A stretch of DNA of 64,000 nucleotides from Caulobacter sp. 602-2 (GTDB lineage: Bacteria; Pseudomonadota; Alphaproteobacteria; Caulobacterales; Caulobacteraceae), in contig NZ_JAAKGT010000009.1 of the NCBI RefSeq assembly GCF_011043625.1, positions 124,001 through 188,000 on the forward strand. Reading direction: 5' to 3'. Below the pieces are notes generated by a model, which saw only the letters and a program-made list of their open reading frames with translations, did not search any database and was not told the DNA's origin. Below are positions 24,048-31,693 of the stretch, one piece after another. Made by a program: the position numbers and the translations under genes. Each line of letters opens with the position of its first letter. Positions within the stretch are counted from its first letter, which is position 1.

Positions 24048-25453
24048 AACAGCACCCGCGGGTTCATGATCCGCTGGGGGTCCAGCGCGGCGCGGATGGC
24101 GCGCAGGGCGGCCACTTCCACCGGATCCTTGTAGGCCAGGGCCTCGGCCGACTTCATCGCGCCCAGGCCGTGCTCGGCGCTGATCGAGCCGTGGAAGCCC
24201 GCGGCGATGTCGTGGACGATGTGGGCGCCGGCCTCGCGGGCTGCGTCATGGGCGTCGTCGTCGCCACCCTGGGGCTTGAGCACATCGTAGTGGACGTTGC
24301 CGTCGCCCACGTGGCCGAAGGCGACGATGCGGGTTCCGGGGAAGGCTCTGGCGATGGCCGCGTCGGCCTGGCCGATGAAGTCGGGGATCTTGGAGACCGG
24401 CACCGACACGTCGTGCTTCCACACCGCGCCCTCCGGCTTCTGGCCGGCCGAATGGCCTTCGCGGATGTGCCAGAAGGCCTTCATCTGGGTCTGCGTCTGG
24501 GCCACGGCGGCGTCGGCGATCAGGCCGCTTTCCAGGGCGCCGGCCAGCAGGCGTTCCAGCGCCGCCTCGGCCGCGCCGGGCTCGCCGCTGGCGATCTCGA
24601 TCAGCACGTACCAGGGGTGCTCCGTAGGCAGAGGATCGCGCAGGCCCGGCACGTTCCTGACCGTCAGGGCGAAGCCAAGCCGGCCCATCAGCTCGAAGGC
24701 CTCGACCGCGCCGCCGGTCTCGTCCTTGGCGCGGGCGAGCAGCTGGATGGCGTCGGCGGGCGAGGACAGCCCCACGATCGCCACGGCCCGCGAGGCCAGC
24801 GGCGCGTGCAGCTTCAGGGCCGCGGCGGTGACGATCCCCAGCGTGCCCTCGGCCCCGATCAAGAGCTGCTTGAGGTCATAGCCGGTGTTGTCCTTGCGCA
24901 GGCGTTTCAGGCCGTTCCAGATCTCGCCATTGGGCAGCACCGCCTCGATCCCCAGCACCTGCTCGCGCATCATGCCGTAGCGCAGAACGGCCGTGCCGCC
25001 GGCGTTGGTCGAGATCAGGCCGCCGATGGTGCACGAGCCTTCCGAGGCCACGCCCACGGTGAAGCGGCGGCCGACGGCGGCGGCCTGCTGGTGGGCCTCA
25101 TGGAGGGTGACGCCCGCCTCCAGCACCATCACGTCGTCCAGGGCGTCGACGTCGCGCACGGCGCGCAGCTTCTCGGTCGACAGCAGGATCTCGCCCTGCG
25201 GGATCTGGCCGGCCACCAGGCCGGTGTTGCCGCCCTGCGGGGTGATCGCTACGCCCTCGGCCGCGCAGATCCCCACGACGGCGGCGACCTCGGCGGTGGT
25301 GCGCGGGGTGACCAGCAGCGGCGTCTCGCCCTTCCAGCGCCCGCGCCATTCGACCAGCTTGGGCGCCAGACGCTCAGGATCCTGGCTCCATCCGCCCTCG
25401 CCCAGCACGGACTTCAGGCGCGAGACGACATCGGCGGGAACGGGCTTGGTCAT
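24044..25453 (-). CDS. FAD-binding oxidoreductase (GlcD/D-2-hydroxyacid dehydrogenase type)
   Basis: A 469-residue flavoprotein of the vanillyl-alcohol-oxidase fold. The PP loop ITPQGGNTGLVAGQIP, the CTIGGLISTNAGGTAVLRYGMMREQVLGIEAVLPNG FAD-binding block (in parts) and GDGNVHYDV and ISAEHGLGAMK near the C terminus are typical of D-lactate and D-2-hydroxyglutarate dehydrogenases. It should oxidise a D-2-hydroxyacid and pass electrons to a quinone or ETF. Substrate uncertain. Interlocks with the SUKH-like gene through a shared CTAG. Confidence 0.9.
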   Translation of the reverse strand: MTKPVPADVVSRLKSVLGEGGWSQDPERLAPKLVEWRGRWKGETPLLVTPRTTAEVAAVVGICAAEGVAITPQGGNTGLVAGQIPQGEILLSTEKLRAVRDVDALDDVMVLEAGVTLHEAHQQAAAVGRRFTVGVASEGSCTIGGLISTNAGGTAVLRYGMMREQVLGIEAVLPNGEIWNGLKRLRKDNTGYDLKQLLIGAEGTLGIVTAAALKLHAPLASRAVAIVGLSSPADAIQLLARAKDETGGAVEAFELMGRLGFALTVRNVPGLRDPLPTEHPWYVLIEIASGEPGAAEAALERLLAGALESGLIADAAVAQTQTQMKAFWHIREGHSAGQKPEGAVWKHDVSVPVSKIPDFIGQADAAIARAFPGTRIVAFGHVGDGNVHYDVLKPQGGDDDAHDAAREAGAHIVHDIAAGFHGSISAEHGLGAMKSAEALAYKDPVEVAALRAIRAALDPQRIMNPRVLF

Positions 25454-25533
25454 GGCCGCCAGGATAGGGCGGAACGGGGAGGGGGTGAAGGCTGCGCAGC
25501 CTTCAGTCGTCGTCAGTTTTGATGTATGTTAGA

Positions 25534-25548
25534 CAAAATGGAATTTTG
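25534..25548. promoter_or_regulatory. Dyad upstream of the RHH/PIN toxin-antitoxin operon
   Basis: CAAAAT-GGA-ATTTTG, a perfect 6-base inverted repeat in an AT-rich patch, 14 bases before the most upstream plausible antitoxin start. TA antitoxins usually bind such dyads over their own promoter; a TATGTT box lies just before it. Confidence 0.55.
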
Positions 25549-25561
25549 TTGGACGATCGGC

Positions 25562-25876
25562 ATGGCTAGGCGCGCACGTGGAATGATGGAAGCTTCCAGC
25601 GCCGCCGCGCCCGTTCCGCCGCGATCGTCGAGCGGCCGGTTCGTCGCCGTGATGAACAGCGCTCAGCGCTCCGGGCTCATGACCGAAAAGGATGGTCGCA
25701 TTGGCGGTCGTCTCAGCGCCGCGCTGATCGAGCAGGCCAAGGCCAATACCGGCATCGTCAGCGACACCGAACTTCTGGAGTTTGCCCTGGCCAGCCTGGC
25801 GCTTGAAGATCGGTTCGCCGAGGCCTTCGAGGCGGTCGGCGGCACGGTGGATCCGGACCTCAAGCTGGGGTTCTGA
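25562..25876 (+). CDS. Antitoxin of a VapBC-like pair (ribbon-helix-helix type)
   Basis: A 104-residue protein whose C-terminal half, starting at DGRIGGRLSAALIEQAKANTG, has the strand-helix-helix pattern of RHH antitoxins and ends VDPDLKLGF. The start is uncertain: ATG 25562 gives 104 residues, ATG 25652 74 and ATG 25679 65. The longest is kept because the segment SSSGRFVAVMNSAQ looks structured. The toxin gene starts 1 base after its stop, and an operator-like dyad lies upstream. Confidence 0.7.
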   Translation: MARRARGMMEASSAAAPVPPRSSSGRFVAVMNSAQRSGLMTEKDGRIGGRLSAALIEQAKANTGIVSDTELLEFALASLALEDRFAEAFEAVGGTVDPDLKLGF

Positions 25877-25877
25877 C

Positions 25878-26444
25878 TTGGCGGGGTTCGATTTCGACGC
25901 CGCCCGACGCTGGGCGCGCTTCGATCCGGGGCGAACCTTGGCGCGCCGCGGCGACGCACAACTGCCGTTCGCCGATGACGGCGACCTTGCAGGTTCGTCC
26001 CTGCTGCTCGACACCTGCGTCTATATTGACCGGATGCAGGGGCGCTCACCGCCAGTCGTCAGCGGCCTGGTTGCGACCCGTCAGGTCAACCACTCGACCG
26101 TCGCGCTTCAGGAATTGATGCACGCCGTTGGGGCGCTGCGACCCGGCGATCCACGGAGCGTCGCCGCGATCAGCGCCATCGAGCGCCAGATCAAGGCCAT
26201 GCCCGACCATCGCCTGTTCGAGCCCGACGTGGAGGTGCTGGGCCGTGCCGCATTGCTGGCGGGGATGATCTGCCGCCTGCAGGGCTACGGCGCCGACGCC
26301 CGCCTCAAGGCGCTGCAGGACAGCGTGCTGTTCCTACAGGCGTTGAAGCTGGGCCTGACCGTGCTGACGGCCAATGTTCGGGAGTTCGATATCCTGCTGC
26401 AGCTGGTTCCGACGGGCCGGGTGCTGTTCTATCGGAAGGTCTAG
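25878..26444 (+). CDS. PIN-domain toxin (VapC-like) with N-terminal extension
   Basis: A 188-residue protein starting with TTG 25878, 1 base after the antitoxin stop and behind CTGGGG. The PIN domain begins at LLLDTCVYIDRM (first Asp), then STVALQELMHAV (Glu), and QDSVLFLQALKLGLTVLTAN with the third acid and the TANVREFD ending. PIN toxins cut tRNA or rRNA. It is longer than usual VapC (~130 residues) owing to ~45 extra N-terminal residues. Its stop shares CTAG with convergent pheA. Confidence 0.72.
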   Translation: MAGFDFDAARRWARFDPGRTLARRGDAQLPFADDGDLAGSSLLLDTCVYIDRMQGRSPPVVSGLVATRQVNHSTVALQELMHAVGALRPGDPRSVAAISAIERQIKAMPDHRLFEPDVEVLGRAALLAGMICRLQGYGADARLKALQDSVLFLQALKLGLTVLTANVREFDILLQLVPTGRVLFYRKV

Positions 26445-27289
26445 CCCCGGTCGCGGAACGGGTCGGCCGGATAGACGCCCAGGATCTCGAAGCGCTCGGA
26501 GAAGAACTTCAGCTCGTCGAAGGCCAGCGCCAGGCTGCGGTCTTCGGGGCGGCCGTCGACTTCGGCGTAGAAGAAGGTGGCCGTGAAGGCGCCGTTCTCC
26601 ATGTAGCTTTCCAGCTTGGTCATGTTGACGCCGTTGGTGGCGAAGCCGCCCAGCGCCTTGTAGAGCGCGGCCGGCAGGTTGCGCACCCGGAAGACGAAGC
26701 TGGTCACGCAGCGGTGGGTGAACGACGGGGCCGGCGGGGCCGGGTCGGCGGTCATCACCAGGAAGCGGGTGGTGTTGTGGCGCTCGTCCTCGATGTCGCG
26801 CGCCAGGATGTCGAGATCGTAGATCTCGGCGGCCAGGGCGGGCGCGACGGCGGCGCGGGTCGGGTCGGGCTTGGCCGCCAGGGCCTTGGCCGCGCCGGCG
26901 GTGTCGCCCGCGCCCTCGGTGGCGAGGCCCAGGCGCTTCAAGCTATGCCGGCACTGCGACAGCGCGATCGGCATCGAGACGGCGGTCTTCACGCTGTCGA
27001 GACCGACGCCCTTGTTGGCCATCAGCTGGAAGCGGATCGGCTTGAAGCGCTCGCCGATGATCTTGAGGCCCGAAGCCGGCAGCAGGTGGTGCACGTCGGC
27101 GACGCGGCCGGCGATCGAGTTCTCGATCGGGATCATGCCCAGCTGGGCCGCGCCGGTCTTGATGGCCTCGAACGCCTCCTCGAAGGTGGCGCAGGGCAGG
27201 ACCTCGTAGTCGGGGAAGTAGGTGCGGCACGCCTCGTGGCTGTTGGCGCCGAGTTCGCCCTGGAAGGCGATGGTCTTGAGGGTGCTCAT
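26441..27289 (-). CDS. pheA: Prephenate dehydratase
   Basis: A 282-residue monofunctional prephenate dehydratase: an N-terminal PDT domain (GELGANSHEACRTYFPDYEVLPC in parts, IPIENSIAGRVADVHHLL with the conserved Asn-Ser) and a C-terminal ACT domain (SFVFRVRNLPAALYKALGGFA, then NMTKLESYME) for phenylalanine feedback. The ESRP-like site of the ACT domain reads LESYME. It makes phenylpyruvate for phenylalanine synthesis. The ATG follows kdsB by 8 bases, so kdsB-pheA is one operon. Confidence 0.95.
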   Translation of the reverse strand: MSTLKTIAFQGELGANSHEACRTYFPDYEVLPCATFEEAFEAIKTGAAQLGMIPIENSIAGRVADVHHLLPASGLKIIGERFKPIRFQLMANKGVGLDSVKTAVSMPIALSQCRHSLKRLGLATEGAGDTAGAAKALAAKPDPTRAAVAPALAAEIYDLDILARDIEDERHNTTRFLVMTADPAPPAPSFTHRCVTSFVFRVRNLPAALYKALGGFATNGVNMTKLESYMENGAFTATFFYAEVDGRPEDRSLALAFDELKFFSERFEILGVYPADPFRDRG

Positions 27290-27297
27290 CTAGCTCT

Positions 27298-28032
27298 TCA
27301 GTTCTTTTCGGCGTGGTCGCGGGCGGCCTGCAGGTCGGACGGATTGTCGACGGAGATCGGGGCCTCGTCCGCCACCGCCGCGCGGATGGTCAGGCCCAGT
27401 TCCATGGCCCGCAGCTGCTCCAGCTTCTCGCGCTGCTCCAGCGGCGAAGGGGCGGCGGCGTTGAAGGCTTCCAGCGCGGCGCGGCGATAGCCGTAGATGC
27501 CGATGTGGCGCCAGACGGGCGCGTCGCCATAGAGGGTCGAGCGGGTGAAGTAGAGGGCGCGGCCGCTTTGGCCCCCGGCGTCCATGGCCAGCACGGCCTT
27601 GACCACGTCGGGGTTGGCGCGGTCGGCGCTGGACGCCTCCGGCGCGACCACGGTGGCGATGTCGGCGTCGGCGTGGTCGGCCAGCTGGCTGGCGCAGGCC
27701 GACAGCACGGCCGGGTCGACGAACGGCATGTCGCCCTGCAGGTTGATGATCACGTCGTGCGCGCCGTCCGGATCCAGTACGGCCAGCGCCGCCAGGATGC
27801 GGTCCGAGCCCGAGGGCAGGGCCGGGTCGGTGAGCACGGCGCGGCCGCCGGCGGCTTCCACCGCCGCGACGATTTCGGGATCGCCGGCCGCCACGGCCAC
27901 CGGGCCGATGCCGGCGGCCTGCGCCTGGCGCAGCACGCGCACGATCATCGGCAGGCCGCCGATATCGGCCAGCGGCTTGTTGGGCAGGCGGGTGGCCGCC
28001 ATGCGGGCGGGGATGAGGACGATCGGGTTCAT
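27298..28032 (-). CDS. kdsB: 3-deoxy-manno-octulosonate cytidylyltransferase
   Basis: A 244-residue CMP-Kdo synthetase. The nucleotide motif IPARMAATRLPNKPLADI is at the N terminus, followed by NLQGDMPFVDP and a metal-binding Asp, and HIGIYGYRR near residue 180. It activates Kdo with CTP for LPS inner-core assembly in the cytosol. Upstream of pheA in the same operon, and divergent from the cytochrome c gene; this three-gene arrangement recurs in alphaproteobacteria. Confidence 0.95.
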   Translation of the reverse strand: MNPIVLIPARMAATRLPNKPLADIGGLPMIVRVLRQAQAAGIGPVAVAAGDPEIVAAVEAAGGRAVLTDPALPSGSDRILAALAVLDPDGAHDVIINLQGDMPFVDPAVLSACASQLADHADADIATVVAPEASSADRANPDVVKAVLAMDAGGQSGRALYFTRSTLYGDAPVWRHIGIYGYRRAALEAFNAAAPSPLEQREKLEQLRAMELGLTIRAAVADEAPISVDNPSDLQAARDHAEKN

Positions 28033-28201
28033 GGTGTCACGTCTGGAAGGCGAAACGCGGTTCGCCCGGGTTGCGCACGGGGCGGTAGCGTGTCAGAGAC
28101 CGGAGCGCAACACGCGCGTGGGGAGACCATGGGGGGACCCGCGCTCATAAATCGGCTCCGTCCACGCAAGACGGGTCTATAAAGAGGCTGACAAGGCTGA
28201 G

Positions 28202-28885
28202 ATGAGCGACCTTACGTTCAACAAGATTTTCGGCGGCGCGCTTCTGACCGGTCTGGTCATCTTCGGTCTGCGCGAGGCGTCCGACATCGTCTTCAAGAAG
28301 CACGAAGTCGAAAAGCCCGGCTACGCGATCGCCGTCCAGGAAGACACCGGCGGCGAAGGCGCCGCGGCCGCCGAGGTTCCGCCCGACTGGGGTTCGGTGC
28401 TGCTGCTGCCGGCCAACATCGAGGCCGGCAAGGCCGTCTCGGCCAAGTGCGCTTCGTGCCACACCTTCACCTCGGGCGGCCCCAACGGCACCGGTCCCAA
28501 CCTTTTCGGCACCCTGGGCAAGAAGCCGGGCACGCACCCGGGCTTCGGCTATTCGGGCTCGATGACCGACTTCGGCGGCAAGAACCCGGTGTGGGACTAC
28601 GACCACGTCGACCAGTTCCTGAAGGCCCCGGGCAAGTACATCTCGGGCACCAAGATGACCTTCGCGGGCCTGAAGAAGCAGGAGGACCGCATCGCCATCA
28701 TCGCCTACCTGCACAGCCTGGGCTCGACCCTGCCGGTGCCGGCTCCCAAGCCCGCGGCCGCTCCGGCCGCCGACGCGGCTGCGGCTCCGGCCGCTGAAGG
28801 CGCGGCCCCGGCCGAAGGCGCCGCCCCGGCTCCGGCCGTCGGCGCTGCTCCGGCTGCTGCTGCTCCGGCCCCGGCCACGCACTAG
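28202..28885 (+). CDS. Membrane-anchored c-type cytochrome (CycM-like) with long Ala/Pro tail
   Basis: A 227-residue protein with an uncleaved N-terminal anchor (about 10-22), a class I cytochrome c domain with haem motif C83-A-S-C86-H87 and axial Met152 (GTKMTFAG), and a C-terminal tail of ~50 residues (177-227) made almost only of Ala, Pro, Glu and Gly. CycM-type cytochromes carry electrons from the bc1 complex to cytochrome oxidase at the periplasmic membrane face. The tail is unusual. A strong terminator follows. Confidence 0.9.
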   Translation: MSDLTFNKIFGGALLTGLVIFGLREASDIVFKKHEVEKPGYAIAVQEDTGGEGAAAAEVPPDWGSVLLLPANIEAGKAVSAKCASCHTFTSGGPNGTGPNLFGTLGKKPGTHPGFGYSGSMTDFGGKNPVWDYDHVDQFLKAPGKYISGTKMTFAGLKKQEDRIAIIAYLHSLGSTLPVPAPKPAAAPAADAAAAPAAEGAAPAEGAAPAPAVGAAPAAAAPAPATH

Positions 28886-28909
28886 GCCAGGCCGAACGAT
28901 CGAAACGAG

Positions 28910-28946
28910 AAGGCCGCGGGGCTTGCGCTCCGCGGCCTTTTCTTTG
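28910..28946 (+). terminator. Intrinsic terminator after the cytochrome c gene
   Basis: Ten-base stem AAGGCCGCGG and CCGCGGCCTT with a ten-base loop, followed by TTTTCTTT, 25 bases after the stop. Confidence 0.88.
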
Positions 28947-28995
28947 TCCCGACGCGCGATAGGCTCGCCCGCGAAGTTCCCGGGGGATCCGCGCC

Positions 28996-29910
28996 ATGCG
29001 TCGTCGTCAGGTCCTGCTTTCCGCCGCCTGCGTCCCCCTGCTCGGCGCCTCGCCGGGCGGGCTCGCCCAGGCCCGCCAGCAGGCGCCCGACCCCGATGTC
29101 GACACCTCCGTCGCCAAGCCGGCCTACCCCCAGGGCAAGGGGCCGCGCCTGGCCATCGACGGCGGGCACAACAACTTCCACACCGTGGACGGCCGCTTCG
29201 CCCCGTTCGCTGCTGTGGCCCGGGCCGACGGCTACCGGGTCTCGGGCCTGACCGGCCCGCTGTCGGCGCAGAGCCTGGCCGGGGTCGACCTGCTGGTCGT
29301 GGCCAATCCGCTGGCCGCCGTGAACGTCGGCGACTGGAGCCTGCCCAACCCCGGCGCCTACACCCCCGAAGAAGCCGCCGCCGTTAAGGCCTGGGTCGAG
29401 GCCGGCGGCGCCCTGCTGCTGATCGCCGACCACATGCCGTTCCCCGGCGGGGCCCAGCCCCTGGCCAAGGCCTTCGGCTTCGATTTCGACAACGGCTTCG
29501 CCCAGAGGACCGGCGGCGGGCCCGAGTTCTTCCAGCGCGCCGACGGCTCGCTGCTGGACCATCCGATCACGCGCGGGATCGACCGGGTGCAGAGCTTCAC
29601 CGGCTCGTCGTTCCGCGCCCCGCCGCAGGCCCAGCCGCTGCTGGTGCTGCGCGGCGGCTGGAGCGTGGCCATGCCGCAGAAGGCCTGGGTGTTCGACGAC
29701 AAGACCCCCCGTCACGACGGCGAGGGCCTGCTGCGCGGCGCGGCCCTGTCGGCAGGCAAGGGCCGGGTCGTGGCCATGGGCGAGGCGGCGATGTTCACCG
29801 CCCAGCTCGCCGGGCCGCAGGGCCGCAAGATGGGCTTCAACGCCCCGACGGCCTCGCGGAACAAGGCGTTCCTGCTGAACGTGCTGCGGTGGTTATCGGG
29901 AAAGGTCTGA
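28996..29910 (+). CDS. Exported DUF4350/GATase-like protein
   Basis: A 304-residue protein with an RR-containing signal (MRRRQVLLSAACVPLL; Tat-like or lipoprotein not certain). The mature part has an alternating alpha/beta pattern: LAIDGGHNNFHTVDGRF, GVDLLVVANPLA, EAAAVKAWVEAGGALLLIADHMPF, GRVVAMGEAAMFT. This is the glutamine-amidotransferase-like fold seen in DUF4350 and related secreted proteins; no catalytic Cys is obvious. Monocistronic, with a family C repeat after it. Confidence 0.72.
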   Translation: MRRRQVLLSAACVPLLGASPGGLAQARQQAPDPDVDTSVAKPAYPQGKGPRLAIDGGHNNFHTVDGRFAPFAAVARADGYRVSGLTGPLSAQSLAGVDLLVVANPLAAVNVGDWSLPNPGAYTPEEAAAVKAWVEAGGALLLIADHMPFPGGAQPLAKAFGFDFDNGFAQRTGGGPEFFQRADGSLLDHPITRGIDRVQSFTGSSFRAPPQAQPLLVLRGGWSVAMPQKAWVFDDKTPRHDGEGLLRGAALSAGKGRVVAMGEAAMFTAQLAGPQGRKMGFNAPTASRNKAFLLNVLRWLSGKV

Positions 29911-29925
29911 ACAAGGAACCTCCCC

Positions 29926-30055
29926 CTATGGGGGAGGCGATCGCGTTAGCGATCGGTTGGGGGGGAGTAATCACGAAGCCAGCCCACTCAGTGGAAGCTG
30001 AAAACGGCCCCCCTCCGTCGCCTTCGGCGACACCTCCCCCAGAGGGGGAGGTTCT
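29926..30055. repeat. Family C palindromic repeat, complete copy
   Basis: Left end GAACCTCCCCCTATGGGGGAGG then GCGATCGCGTTAGCGATCG, right end GTCGCCTTCGGCGAC then CCTCCCCCAGAGGGGGAGGTTC, abbreviated here to under 20 bases each in its core units CCTCCCCC/GGGGGAGG. Nested hairpins at both ends, ~130 bases overall, between two convergent genes. A shorter relative is at 34332. Confidence 0.8.
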
Positions 30056-30062
30056 ATCGATC

Positions 30063-30833
30063 TCACCCCGCCTTGCTGAAGTCGGGCGCGCGGCGCTCGG
30101 CGAAGGCCATGAAGGCTTCGCGGGCCTCGGCGGTCTGCAGGCGCTCGGCGAACAGGGCGCCTTCCTTGTCCATCAGGGCGGCGATGGCCTCGGCGTCGCG
30201 CATCAGGCCCTTGGTGACGGTCAGGGCGCCCAGCGGACGCTTGGCCAACTGGTCGGCGGCGGCGCGGGCCTTGGCGCGCAGCTCGTCGGCCGGGACCACG
30301 GCGTTGGCCAGGCCCCAGGCGGCGGCCGTCGTTCCGTCCACCGCCTCGCCCAGGGCGAACATGGCGTAGGCGCGGGCGTGGCCGATGCGGGCCGGCAGCA
30401 GCCAGCTCGACGCGGCCTCGGGGGCCAGAGCCAGGTTGACGAACGGCACGGTCAGGCGCGCGTCGGGGGCGACGAACACCAGGTCGCAGTGCAGCAGCAT
30501 GGTCGTGCCCACGCCGACGGCTTGGCCGTGGACGGCGGCGACCAGCGGGCGTGTGGCGTTGGCCAGGGCCTTGAGGAACCGCCACACGTGGCGCTCCTCG
30601 GTGAAGGCGCCGGTGGCCTGCGCCACGAAGTCGCCGAGGTCGTTGCCGGCGCTGAAGCTGTCGCCGTCGGCCTGGAACACCACCACCCGGATCTCGGGAT
30701 TGGTCTCGGCCCCTTCCAGGGCGTCGGCCAGGGCGCCGTACATGGCGTTGCTGAGCGCGTTCTTCTTTTCGGGACGCGACAGGGTGATGGTCAGCACGCC
30801 GGCCTCGAGGCTGGTCTTCACGTGCTCGGTCAT
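30063..30833 (-). CDS. Enoyl-CoA hydratase/isomerase family protein
   Basis: A 256-residue crotonase-fold protein. SRPEKKNALSNAMYGAL is the N-terminal signature, SAGNDLGDF the oxyanion/active-site loop, and AVHGQAVGVGTTMLLHCDL the second oxyanion segment; the position of the second catalytic Glu (LALAPEAASS) holds Glu. It should hydrate or isomerise an acyl-CoA; the exact substrate is unknown. It overlaps marR by 4 bases (ATGA), so the regulator upstream probably controls it. Confidence 0.88.
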   Translation of the reverse strand: MTEHVKTSLEAGVLTITLSRPEKKNALSNAMYGALADALEGAETNPEIRVVVFQADGDSFSAGNDLGDFVAQATGAFTEERHVWRFLKALANATRPLVAAVHGQAVGVGTTMLLHCDLVFVAPDARLTVPFVNLALAPEAASSWLLPARIGHARAYAMFALGEAVDGTTAAAWGLANAVVPADELRAKARAAADQLAKRPLGALTVTKGLMRDAEAIAALMDKEGALFAERLQTAEAREAFMAFAERRAPDFSKAG

Positions 30834-31291
30834 TGGGGAGCGTCTCCTTTGGGGAACTTGGTCTGCAGGCTCGAAAGCCAGCGGGCGACCACGGCGATCT
30901 CGTCGTCCGTGAAGCCCTCGGTGAGGTGGGCGTTGAGGTGCGCGAGGCCCGCCTTGGCCTCCTCGCGCGCCGCGCGGCCGTGGTCGGTCAGGTGCAGGCG
31001 CAGGGCCCGGCCGTCCTTGGGATCGGGCCGGCGTTCGACCAGGCCCGCGCGGGTCATGCGGTCGACGAGGCCGGTCATGGCCGAGGGGGCCAGGTCCAGG
31101 GCCTCGGCCGCCTCGCCGATCAGCGCCCCGTCGGCGGCGCCCAGATAGAACAGCACCCCCGATTGCGCCGAGGTCAGGCCGTTTCCTTCGGTCGCCAGCT
31201 TGGCCTCGATCCAGCGCTGCACGCGCCGGTGGCCGGCGGCGAGCAGGAAGACGAAGCGTTTGTCCGGTGCGGGCGAGGGCGGCGTCGACAT
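30830..31291 (-). CDS. MarR family transcriptional regulator
   Basis: A 153-residue MarR protein: dimer helices at both ends and a winged helix at about 60-105 (GEAAEALDLAPSAMTGLVDRMTRAGLVERRPDPKDGRAL), with the D-x-R-wing. MarR regulators respond to small phenolic or CoA ligands. It is the first gene of an operon with enoyl-CoA hydratase, with an imperfect dyad 10 bases before its start, so autoregulation is likely. Confidence 0.88.
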   Translation of the reverse strand: MSTPPSPAPDKRFVFLLAAGHRRVQRWIEAKLATEGNGLTSAQSGVLFYLGAADGALIGEAAEALDLAPSAMTGLVDRMTRAGLVERRPDPKDGRALRLHLTDHGRAAREEAKAGLAHLNAHLTEGFTDDEIAVVARWLSSLQTKFPKGDAPQ

Positions 31292-31300
31292 GCGCCGACT

Positions 31301-31322
31301 ATATGCTTCGCGTGCGAAATAT
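31301..31322. promoter_or_regulatory. Imperfect dyad upstream of marR
   Basis: ATAT-GC-TTCGC-GT-GCGAA-ATAT: 5-base perfect inner arms and 4-base outer arms with a two-base asymmetry, 10 bases from the marR start in the divergent gap. Size and symmetry suit a MarR operator. Confidence 0.5.
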
Positions 31323-31411
31323 CAAACGGATGTTTCGGTGATCGACGCAGACCATCGCCGGGCGCTCAACTTCCGCTTTCGGCCGCCGCCGGCTCATGGA
31401 AGGGTGCGCCC

Positions 31412-31687
31412 ATGAAAACCGCACTTCTCTGCCTCGCCGCGCTCGGCGTCCTGGCCTCCTCGGCCTGCACCGACAGCCGTCGCGCCCGCAACGACGCCAC
31501 CTGGAGCGACCTGCCGGCGGATGTCACCTGCTGGAGCTACGGGACCGAGGTCTTCAAGGGGCGGTCGACGGGCAAGGTCTCGTACGGCGACACCGGCCGC
31601 ATCTCGTTCGTCGACGCGGCCAACGGCCGCTACACCACGATCGATGGCGATTGCCGCGTCGTCTACCTGCCCAAGAAGGCGGCCTGA
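31412..31687 (+). CDS. Small secreted/lipoprotein-like protein
   Basis: A 91-residue protein with a signal peptide ending LASSACTDS; the Cys could be lipidated, though the lipobox is weak. The mature part is short and beta-rich (SYGDTGRISFVDAANGRYTTIDGDCRVVYLP) with two further Cys (VTCWSYG and GDCRV), which may form a disulfide. No known family. ATG 31412 is chosen because it gives the signal peptide; it ends 6 bases before the convergent MBL gene. Confidence 0.7.
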   Translation: MKTALLCLAALGVLASSACTDSRRARNDATWSDLPADVTCWSYGTEVFKGRSTGKVSYGDTGRISFVDAANGRYTTIDGDCRVVYLPKKAA

Positions 31688-31693
31688 TCCAGG

